Assembly: GCA_902797925.1 (NCBI GenBank)
Contig: CADBUT010000097.1
Coordinates: 1-11,506, forward strand
Length of the DNA stretch: 11,506 bases
Origin: an uncultured Spirochaetaceae bacterium
Lineage (GTDB): Bacteria > Spirochaetota > Spirochaetia > Treponematales > Treponemataceae
Reading direction: 5' to 3'
In this document: one piece after another, positions 5,976 to 11,506 of the stretch
Layout: the number at the start of each line of letters is the position of its first letter
Position numbering within the stretch: position 1 is the first letter of the stretch
Made by a program: the position numbers and the translations under genes
Notes under the pieces: generated by a model
What the model saw: only the letters and a program-made list of their open reading frames with translations
Databases searched by the model: none
What the model was told of the DNA's origin: nothing

Positions 5976-7220
5976 ATGGCGATTCAAAAACGCACTTTGA
6001 ATAATGATATAATTCTCATTACAGAACCGATTGCAAGCGCTAAAACCGTAGCAATCGGTTTTTGGTTTCCTGTAGGCTCGCGCTTTGAGTCTGACGGCTG
6101 CCGCGGCGTGACGCACTTTGTTGAGCACATGCTTTTTAAGCGCACGTCTAAAATGTCGGCTTTTGATATTGCGTGTACATTTGACAGGGTAGGCGGCTAC
6201 ATCAATGCTTTTACGGAACGCGATTTGATGTGCCTTCACGCGACTGTTCCGGCCGAGCATATAAGACAGGCTGTTTCAGTCATGTGCGAGATGGTGGCTG
6301 ATTCAGTCTTTAACGAAGACGATATAGAAAAAGAGCGGATTGTCATTGAAAGCGAGATTATAACCTCTCAGGACGACCCCGAAGAAGCCGCATTCGATGA
6401 GCTTTATTCGGTGCTTTTCCCGGAACAGGATATTTCTGAACCGATAGCCGGAACCGTAAGCGATGTTGAACAGCTTACAAGAGACGGCATTTTCAGCTGG
6501 TACAAAGAGAATGTGGCTTTTGGCGCGCTGACCGTAAGCATTGCCGGAAACATTGAGCCTGAACTGGTTGTGCCCATGCTCGAAAAGCTTGAGAAAAGAA
6601 AACCGCCTAAAGCAATATTGAAAAAGCCTGAATGGAATGCGGCTAAAAAGCTTGTTAAAGCTCCGTTTCACCAGAACCAGATTTTTGTAGCTTTTCCTGT
6701 AAAAATGCCATTAACCGAAAAAAAATCGGACTGTCTTACTGTCTTAAATGCTGTAATCGGTGATACAATGTCGAGCAGACTGTTTCAGCATTTAAGAGAG
6801 AAAAACGGCTACTGCTATTCGGTTTACAGCTTTGTGACGGCGTTTGCAGACTGCGCCTTTTGGTGCGCATACGCTTCTGTCGCCAAAAAAAATACGGCTG
6901 TTGTCTTAACAGAGCTTGAAAATGAACTTAAAAAGCTGTGCTCCGGAGACATTTCAGAAATGGAAATTGTTGCTGCAAAAGAACATATTGTCGGTGAAGA
7001 GATAATTTCTTCTGAAGATGCCGAAGCGAGGATGAAACGGCTTGCAAGACTTTATTTTTCAAAATTTTCTTTGAATGTTTATACGGAATCTATTGAAAAC
7101 ATCCGCGCGCTTACAAAAGAAGATCTTTCAGCAGAGCTTTTAGAACTTCTGGATTTTTCAAAAGAAACGGCTGTTGTTTATGGAGGTTCTTATGGATTCA
7201 AGTCTTTCTTCAAAAGTTGA
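5976..7220 (+). CDS. M16-family zinc metallopeptidase (processing-peptidase-like)
   Basis: This 414-residue protein has the two-lobed M16 form typical of bacterial processing-peptidase homologues. The inverted zinc motif HFVEH lies at 47-51, and the third ligand is most likely Glu127 in ERIVIESEI. The FDRVGGYINAFT phrase after the motif is also typical. The second lobe carries SSRLFQHLREKNGYCYSVYS, with the Arg/Tyr pair that completes the active site in this family. There is no signal peptide, so it is probably cytoplasmic. The start ATG 5976 is chosen because the N-terminus (LNNDIILITEPI) aligns with the family's first strand. No good Shine-Dalgarno is visible, and with only 6 nt after pnp, translational coupling is likely. 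Its substrate is unknown. A pnp-M16 peptidase neighbourhood is also seen in Firmicutes. Confidence 0.93.
   Translation: MAIQKRTLNNDIILITEPIASAKTVAIGFWFPVGSRFESDGCRGVTHFVEHMLFKRTSKMSAFDIACTFDRVGGYINAFTERDLMCLHATVPAEHIRQAVSVMCEMVADSVFNEDDIEKERIVIESEIITSQDDPEEAAFDELYSVLFPEQDISEPIAGTVSDVEQLTRDGIFSWYKENVAFGALTVSIAGNIEPELVVPMLEKLEKRKPPKAILKKPEWNAAKKLVKAPFHQNQIFVAFPVKMPLTEKKSDCLTVLNAVIGDTMSSRLFQHLREKNGYCYSVYSFVTAFADCAFWCAYASVAKKNTAVVLTELENELKKLCSGDISEMEIVAAKEHIVGEEIISSEDAEARMKRLARLYFSKFSLNVYTESIENIRALTKEDLSAELLELLDFSKETAVVYGGSYGFKSFFKS
7182..7186 (+). promoter_or_regulatory. Ribosome site deciding the dut start
   Basis: GGAGG lies 5 nt before ATG 7192. Two other in-frame starts, TTG 7174 and ATG 7180, lie upstream of this site with no Shine-Dalgarno of their own, so 7192 is preferred. 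Confidence 0.75.
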
Positions 7221-7647
7221 AATTGAATGCATTGTACAGGACGGTGCAAAACTGCCCGTCTATCAGACTGCCGGAAGTGCCGGTGCTGATGTCTGTGCAT
7301 TTCTTAAAGAAGATTTTATCCTTGAGCCTATGGAAAGAGCCGCAATACCGACAGGGCTCTCTTTCGCAATTCCGGCCGGCTACGAAATGCAGGTTAGACC
7401 ACGCTCAGGACTTGCGCTTAAAAATGGAATAACCTGCCTTAATACGCCCGGCACTATCGACAGTGATTACCGTGGCGAAGTAAAGGTGATTCTAATAAAT
7501 TTAGGTAAAGAGCCGTTTACTATCAGAAACGGCGAGCGGATTGCTCAGCTTGTTGTAAAGCCTGTTGTTTGCGCAGATTTTGCGCAAGTTTCAGTTTTAG
7601 ACAAAACAGCAAGGGGCGCAGGCGGTTTCGGTTCAACAGGAAAATGA
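7192..7647 (+). CDS. dut: Deoxyuridine 5'-triphosphate nucleotidohydrolase (dUTPase)
   Basis: This enzyme hydrolyses dUTP to dUMP and pyrophosphate, keeping uracil out of DNA and supplying dUMP for thymidylate synthesis. From ATG 7192 the protein has 151 residues, normal for the trimeric all-beta family. All five conserved motifs are present: AGSAGADVCA; RPRSGLALKNGI; LNTPGTIDSDYRGEV, with the uracil-site hairpin; ERIAQLVVKP; and the C-terminal arm RGAGGFGSTG. The chosen start is set by GGAGG at 7182-7186. The first 29 bases overlap the end of the M16 gene in another frame, and the next gene starts 3 nt after the stop, so this is the middle of an operon. Confidence 0.97.
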   Translation: MDSSLSSKVEIECIVQDGAKLPVYQTAGSAGADVCAFLKEDFILEPMERAAIPTGLSFAIPAGYEMQVRPRSGLALKNGITCLNTPGTIDSDYRGEVKVILINLGKEPFTIRNGERIAQLVVKPVVCADFAQVSVLDKTARGAGGFGSTGK

Positions 7648-7650
7648 CTT

Positions 7651-8763
7651 ATGAAGAAAAATATTCTTGTTAAATATTTTGTAAAGGAACTTTTCGTTTA
7701 TTACATAATCGCGTTTCTCTTCTTTTTTATGATTTTTTTTGTAAACCAGATTCTGCTTATGGTTCAGGATGTTCTAAAGCAGCGCGTGCCTCTCGGACAG
7801 GTTATGCTTTTAATGCTTTACTGCCTGCCGTTCGTTATTTCGCAGGCTGCGCCTTATGCCACGCTCGTAGGCTTTTTGATGTGCATAGCCAGAATGGTAA
7901 CAGACAACGAGATTCTCGTATTGCGCGCTTTGGGTATTTCTTATAAGGCGCTGCTTGCGTCTGTCTTGATAATGGGCGCAGGCATCTCGGTCGGCTCTTT
8001 TGTCGTAAACGATGTGCTTTTGCCGCGCGGCGCGATTGCGTACAACAACCTTTACCGCAAGATGCTCACATCAAATCCGTCTGTAATTCTTGAGCCGAAT
8101 TCTGTAAAGCGCACGCAGAATGCTGTGCTCGTAATCGGCGATGTATCCGGCAACGAAGTTTCTAATCTGCTTATGTTCGACACAGATGCTTCCGGGCATC
8201 AGCGCATTATTGCAAGTGAAGAAGCCGTAATTCAGCAGCCTTCAGACTCGCAGGTTTTGATGCAGCTTAATATGAGCGATTCACTGATTTTTATTCCGAG
8301 TAACATGGATTATGCAAGCCTTGATTATCTTACGAGCAAATCGATGGTAATGAACATTTTTGTCTCATCTTTCGGTACAATGCAGAACGGCATAAATCCG
8401 CAGGAAATGACCAGCTACGACTTGAGAAAATATATTGAAAAACTAAAAGCTGAGAAAATTGAATCTGACATGTATATAAATATCTTTGAAGTTGAATATA
8501 ACCGCAAATTTGCGCTTCCGTTTTCTTCACTGTTTTTTGCGTTTCTGGCCTTTCCGCTGGCGATAATCTTCGGTAAGCACAACGGCCAGACTGTCGGCTT
8601 TATTGTGGGCATTGTAATATGCCTTCTTTATTGGACTGTTCAGACTTTGGGGCAGGTTTTCGGGCAGCGCAACGGCTTGAACGCATTTTTCGCCATGTGG
8701 CTTTCTGATTTTCTGGTCGGGTTTTTCGGTGTTATTTTCTATATAAAGATGAGGCGTTCATGA
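7651..8763 (+). CDS. LptF/LptG (YjgP/YjgQ) family permease, first of pair
   Basis: This 370-residue inner-membrane protein has the family layout: three helices (about 12-37, 52-80, 99-118), a periplasmic beta-jellyroll-like region (about 120-260) and three more helices (about 288-307, 314-334, 343-365). The coupling-helix phrase TDNEILVLRALGIS (84-97), which contacts the ATPase in this family, is clear. EYNRKFALPFSSLFFAFLAFPLAI matches the usual helix-4 entry. In Gram-negatives LptF and LptG form the membrane part of LptB2FG, which extracts lipopolysaccharide from the inner membrane. Many treponemes lack classical LPS, so the cargo here may be another glycolipid. It ends in ATGA, overlapping the next gene by 4 nt. 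No ATPase gene is in the window. The family is sure; F versus G is assigned from order and resemblance only. Confidence 0.9.
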   Translation: MKKNILVKYFVKELFVYYIIAFLFFFMIFFVNQILLMVQDVLKQRVPLGQVMLLMLYCLPFVISQAAPYATLVGFLMCIARMVTDNEILVLRALGISYKALLASVLIMGAGISVGSFVVNDVLLPRGAIAYNNLYRKMLTSNPSVILEPNSVKRTQNAVLVIGDVSGNEVSNLLMFDTDASGHQRIIASEEAVIQQPSDSQVLMQLNMSDSLIFIPSNMDYASLDYLTSKSMVMNIFVSSFGTMQNGINPQEMTSYDLRKYIEKLKAEKIESDMYINIFEVEYNRKFALPFSSLFFAFLAFPLAIIFGKHNGQTVGFIVGIVICLLYWTVQTLGQVFGQRNGLNAFFAMWLSDFLVGFFGVIFYIKMRRS

Positions 8764-9824
8764 CTTTTATAATGTATTTGTGTAAAAGGTTTTGGGGCGT
8801 TTTTCTCGGCGCGCTGTTCTTTTTTGCCATGGCGCTCTGCCTTGTTGATATGTTTATGAATTTGTGGCGCTACATTGCACAGAATGTCGCACCGGGCGCA
8901 ATTTTTAAAGTCTCGCTTCTGTATATTCCAAAGGCGGTTTCGTTTTCTGTACCGCTCGCTATTCTCTTCGGTGCGGCTTATATATTGAGCGATTTATACG
9001 CCAAGAATGAGCTGACCGCAATTTTTGCTTCAGGCGTTTCGCTTTTCAGATTTTCTCTGCCGCTTCTTGTTATTGCAGCAGCTCTTGGTGTCGGGCTTTT
9101 CTTTTTTGAAGACCGCGTTGTTGTGCCGACATATCACCAGAAAAATGAACTGCAGAATACGCTTTTGGGAACACAGCCTCTTAAAAATGCAAGCAATGCT
9201 GTTGTAATCTGCGACGGCGGCAGAACAGTTTATAGGGCGCTGATGTATGATGCGAATATGCAGATTCTTTATGTTCTGTACGTTGTTTCAAGAGATGAAA
9301 ACAATCACGTGACTTCGATTTTGAGGGCACAGTCCGCTGCATGGAAGGACGATAAATGGAATATAAATGACGGCGTTTTATACAGCATTAACGATGGCAA
9401 AGTCAGTGTAAACATGGATTTATCGGGCGTGTTGTTGACAGAGCCGCCTGAATCGTTTGAGTCGTCTGACATCTCTATTGAAGAGGTAACTGTAGATGAT
9501 GCAAGAAAATACATTGACTACAGGCGGCGTGCCGGTCTGCCTTATGCTGAAGCTTTGTCCGTCTATTACAAAAAATACTCGTTTCCATGCATTCTTTTTA
9601 TAGTCGTGTTTCTTTCAATCGGGCTTTCTGGCAGAACGCGGAAAAACGTGCTTCTTGTAAGTCTTCTGCTCTGTATAGGCGCAGCTGTAGCTTATTATGT
9701 CCTGCAGATGGTTACAATGCTTCTTGCAAAATTTGAGTATATTCCGCCGCTTGCCGGTGCGTGGATGCCGGTTGTGTTTTTTGTGATTTGCAGTTGTTTT
9801 CTGCTTAAGACAAGCCGTACATAA
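8760..9824 (+). CDS. LptF/LptG (YjgP/YjgQ) family permease, second of pair
   Basis: This 354-residue membrane protein has the same plan as its neighbour: helices at about 10-33, 52-76 and 95-116, a soluble beta-rich domain (about 120-265), then helices at about 273-291, 296-320 and 331-349. The coupling helix KNELTAIFASGVSLFRFSLP (83-102) is recognisable, as is YYKKYSFPCILFIVVFLSIG at helix 4. The start is set by the ATGA overlap with the preceding permease, which indicates translational coupling and near-equal production, as expected of a heterodimer. It is probably the LptG-like partner. The operon likely ends here or reads on into tgt, 73 nt downstream; no convincing terminator is visible. 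Confidence 0.9.
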   Translation: MTFIMYLCKRFWGVFLGALFFFAMALCLVDMFMNLWRYIAQNVAPGAIFKVSLLYIPKAVSFSVPLAILFGAAYILSDLYAKNELTAIFASGVSLFRFSLPLLVIAAALGVGLFFFEDRVVVPTYHQKNELQNTLLGTQPLKNASNAVVICDGGRTVYRALMYDANMQILYVLYVVSRDENNHVTSILRAQSAAWKDDKWNINDGVLYSINDGKVSVNMDLSGVLLTEPPESFESSDISIEEVTVDDARKYIDYRRRAGLPYAEALSVYYKKYSFPCILFIVVFLSIGLSGRTRKNVLLVSLLLCIGAAVAYYVLQMVTMLLAKFEYIPPLAGAWMPVVFFVICSCFLLKTSRT

Positions 9825-9855
9825 ATTTTTCAAACTTTTATCGTTTTTTAATGAT

Positions 9856-9873
9856 TCAGCAGGATTATGCTGA
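9856..9873 (+). other. Small hairpin in the lptG-like/tgt gap
   Basis: TCAGCA (9856-9861) and TGCTGA (9868-9873) make a six-pair stem with loop GGATTA, 24 nt before the tgt start. No T-run follows, so it is not a standard terminator. It may affect tgt mRNA structure or have no role. Confidence 0.3.
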
Positions 9874-9897
9874 TAATATTTATACAAAGGATTTTCG

Positions 9898-11037
9898 ATG
9901 AGCCAGATTTTTACGCTTTTACATTCGGACTCAAAAACATCTGCCAGAACAGGCATTATGCATTTGCCGCACGGCGATGTGCATACGCCTGTCTTTATGC
10001 CTGTCGGCACAAATGCGACTGTAAAGGCAATGACAAAAGACTGGCTTGAGGAAATCGGCTTTGAGATAATACTTGCAAACACTTATCACCTTTATTTAAG
10101 ACCAGGTGCAGATTTGCTAGAAGAAGCTGGCGGGCTTCACGGTTTTTCCGGCTGGAAGCGGAACTTTCTTACGGATTCGGGCGGCTTTCAGGTGTTTTCG
10201 CTTGCAACTTTTCGAAAAATTACGGAAGAAGGCGTGCGTTTTCAGAGCCATATCGACGGCTCGCGCCATCTGCTTACGCCTGAAAATGTGGTGAAATTTC
10301 AGACGCAGTTCAACAGCGACATTCAGATGCAGCTTGATGTGTGCACAGGTTTTGACACACCGAAAGACAAAGCGAAAGAAGCGCTGAAAATTACTTCGGA
10401 CTGGGCTTTGCGTGCAAAAGCTGAATGGCTTAAAATGCAGGACGAGAAGCAATACAAAGGCAGTCTTTTCCCGATTGTTCAGGGCAATTTCTACAAAGAC
10501 CTCCGCGAACAAAGCGCAGATTTTGTAACAAAGCTTGACAGTGACGGCATTGCAATCGGCGGTCTTTCTGTCGGCGAGCCTTATGACGTTTACGCTGAAA
10601 TGCTCAATTTTACGGCAAACCTGCTGCCAAAAGACAAGCCGCGCTATGTAATGGGCATAGGCACGCCGGATTATATTCTTGAAGCGGTTGCAAACGGCAT
10701 CGACATGTTTGACTGTGTTCTGCCGACCAGAAATGCAAGAAACGGTTCTTATTTCACCCGCAACGGAAATCTGTCGATAAAGAAAGAGCGGTTTATTCAC
10801 GATTATCTGCCTGTTGACCCGGAATGTAACTGCCGCGTATGCAGGGAATATTCGCGCGCATATTTGAGACATCTGTTCAAAGAGAATGAAATTTTGAGCG
10901 CTATGCTTGCTTCATATCATAATTTGTACTTTTTACATTCAATGATGAATGAAGTCCGTAACGCAATTGCAAATAATTCGTTTGATGAATACCGTACAAA
11001 TTTTTTGAACCGCTACAACTCAAAAGAGGGGCTGTAG
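9898..11037 (+). CDS. tgt: tRNA-guanine transglycosylase
   Basis: This enzyme swaps the wobble guanine of GUN-anticodon tRNAs (Asp, Asn, His, Tyr) for preQ1, a step in queuosine synthesis. The 379 residues form the TIM-barrel family protein with intact signatures: TDSGGFQVFS with Asp93, the catalytic nucleophile region FDCVLPTRNARNG with Asp272, the substrate-pocket phrases QGNFYKDLR and IGGLSVGEP, and the zinc site Cys310-x-Cys312-x2-Cys315 with His341, 26 residues later as in the Zymomonas enzyme. ATG 9898 follows AAAGGA at 9886-9891. No other queuosine genes are in view. The following gene starts 26 nt after the stop and may be co-transcribed. Confidence 0.98.
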   Translation: MSQIFTLLHSDSKTSARTGIMHLPHGDVHTPVFMPVGTNATVKAMTKDWLEEIGFEIILANTYHLYLRPGADLLEEAGGLHGFSGWKRNFLTDSGGFQVFSLATFRKITEEGVRFQSHIDGSRHLLTPENVVKFQTQFNSDIQMQLDVCTGFDTPKDKAKEALKITSDWALRAKAEWLKMQDEKQYKGSLFPIVQGNFYKDLREQSADFVTKLDSDGIAIGGLSVGEPYDVYAEMLNFTANLLPKDKPRYVMGIGTPDYILEAVANGIDMFDCVLPTRNARNGSYFTRNGNLSIKKERFIHDYLPVDPECNCRVCREYSRAYLRHLFKENEILSAMLASYHNLYFLHSMMNEVRNAIANNSFDEYRTNFLNRYNSKEGL

Positions 11038-11063
11038 TCAAATTACTATCAGGAAGGATTAAA

Positions 11064-11506
11064 ATGACTGTGAAAAAACTTATTTTGGCTTTGTTTATTG
11101 TCCTTTGTGCATTGTCAGTTTTGTTTGCAGATTCTCCGGCAGAGAATTCTGAAAATACAGAAGAAAAAACACAGTTTGAAGAAAGACGCGAAAAAATATC
11201 CTATGGTCTTGATTCGGAAATAGAAACGCTGATTGATGAAATCATAAAAGACGGAGAATTTGAATACGGCGACGATCTTTTTGCATTGTTCTCGGCTACA
11301 CGCAACCAGAAGCTCAAGACAAAGATTTACGATTACTGCATCGCCGCAAAAGATTATCATCTAATGACTTATGCGCTTGATATTTTGAAAGACCCGATGG
11401 ATGAAAAGCGTTCAATGGTAAACAAGGTCTTTGAATATGTTTCCGCTCTTGAAATTAAAGACGCCCGCGAATCTGTGCTTAACCTGCTTTTTGAAGAAGA
11501 CGGCAC
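11064..11506 (+). CDS. Exported charged helical protein, 3' end beyond window
   Basis: ATG 11064 has a strong ribosome site, AGGAAGGA at 11051-11058. The frame stays open to the window edge (147 full codons). The first 22 residues are a signal peptide: MTVKKL, a hydrophobic core LILALFIVLCALSVL, then FADS, with likely cleavage after Ala22. A short acidic linker (SPAENSENTEEKTQ) follows, then charged amphipathic helices with a loose repeating pattern (IETLIDEIIKDGEFEYGDDL, KIYDYCIAAKDYHL, VNKVFEYVSALEIKDA), suggesting HEAT- or TPR-like helical repeats. A periplasmic location is likely; a lipoprotein is less likely, since the Cys in the signal core (LCALS) sits too early relative to the charged region. 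The family is not certain from this fragment. Confidence 0.75.
   Translation, partial: MTVKKLILALFIVLCALSVLFADSPAENSENTEEKTQFEERREKISYGLDSEIETLIDEIIKDGEFEYGDDLFALFSATRNQKLKTKIYDYCIAAKDYHLMTYALDILKDPMDEKRSMVNKVFEYVSALEIKDARESVLNLLFEEDG

Noticed and set aside
7174..7191. Upstream dut starts at TTG 7174 and ATG 7180
   Set aside because: They lie before the GGAGG site, have no ribosome site of their own, and would only add residues not needed by the dUTPase fold.
9856..9890. preQ1 riboswitch upstream of tgt
   Set aside because: The gene makes it attractive, and a hairpin with an AT-rich tail is present. However, the loop GGATTA has no cytosine to recognise preQ1, and the A-rich pseudoknot tail of class I is not matched.
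10117..10872. 251-codon reverse-strand ORF inside tgt
   Set aside because: It is antisense to a fully conserved tgt sequence, with no ribosome site judged convincing and no recognisable domain.

Overview
The window reads as a chromosomal segment of a spirochaete, most likely a host-associated Treponema. This is inferred from the run of genes rpsO, pnp, M16 peptidase, dut, an LptF/LptG permease pair and tgt, from the protein sequences, and from the spirochaete-like secreted proteins. No tools were run, so the genus is a judgement and not a measurement. All supported genes lie on the + strand.

Region 1 (about 1-794) looks accessory. It holds the tail of an unrecognised ORF, a 4-nt overlapping small four-helix membrane protein, and a stretch with only a doubtful 70-codon ORF. 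At its end is a very good sigma70-type promoter (TTTGAA-17-TATAAT, extended -10) whose -10 box lies in a perfect 8+8 inverted repeat.

Region 2 (795-3224) is a three-gene signalling operon. It encodes a multi-helix membrane protein resembling ECF-transporter S components, a NarL/HPK7-class histidine kinase with a lipobox and one later membrane segment, and a NarL/FixJ response regulator. The first two genes meet at a run of ten Gs. The run length sets where the upstream protein ends (TGA just before the kinase ATG, a 74-nt overlap, or an ATGA overlap). This is the strongest candidate in the window for something new: a possible slippage-controlled membrane-sensor/two-component module.

Region 3 (3225-5969) is rpsO then pnp. 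The rpsO leader has two CGGAAA copies that can compete for one TTTCCG. A strong intrinsic terminator follows rpsO, then a long interrupted stem-loop in the pnp leader, reminiscent of the RNase III/PNPase autoregulation site known from Escherichia coli.

Region 4 (5976-9824) is a tightly packed run of M16 zinc peptidase, dUTPase, LptF-like and LptG-like permeases, with gaps of 3-6 nt or overlaps, so it is probably co-transcribed with pnp. Region 5 (9898 to the end) is tgt (queuosine tRNA modification), followed by the start of an exported, charged, helical protein cut by the window edge.
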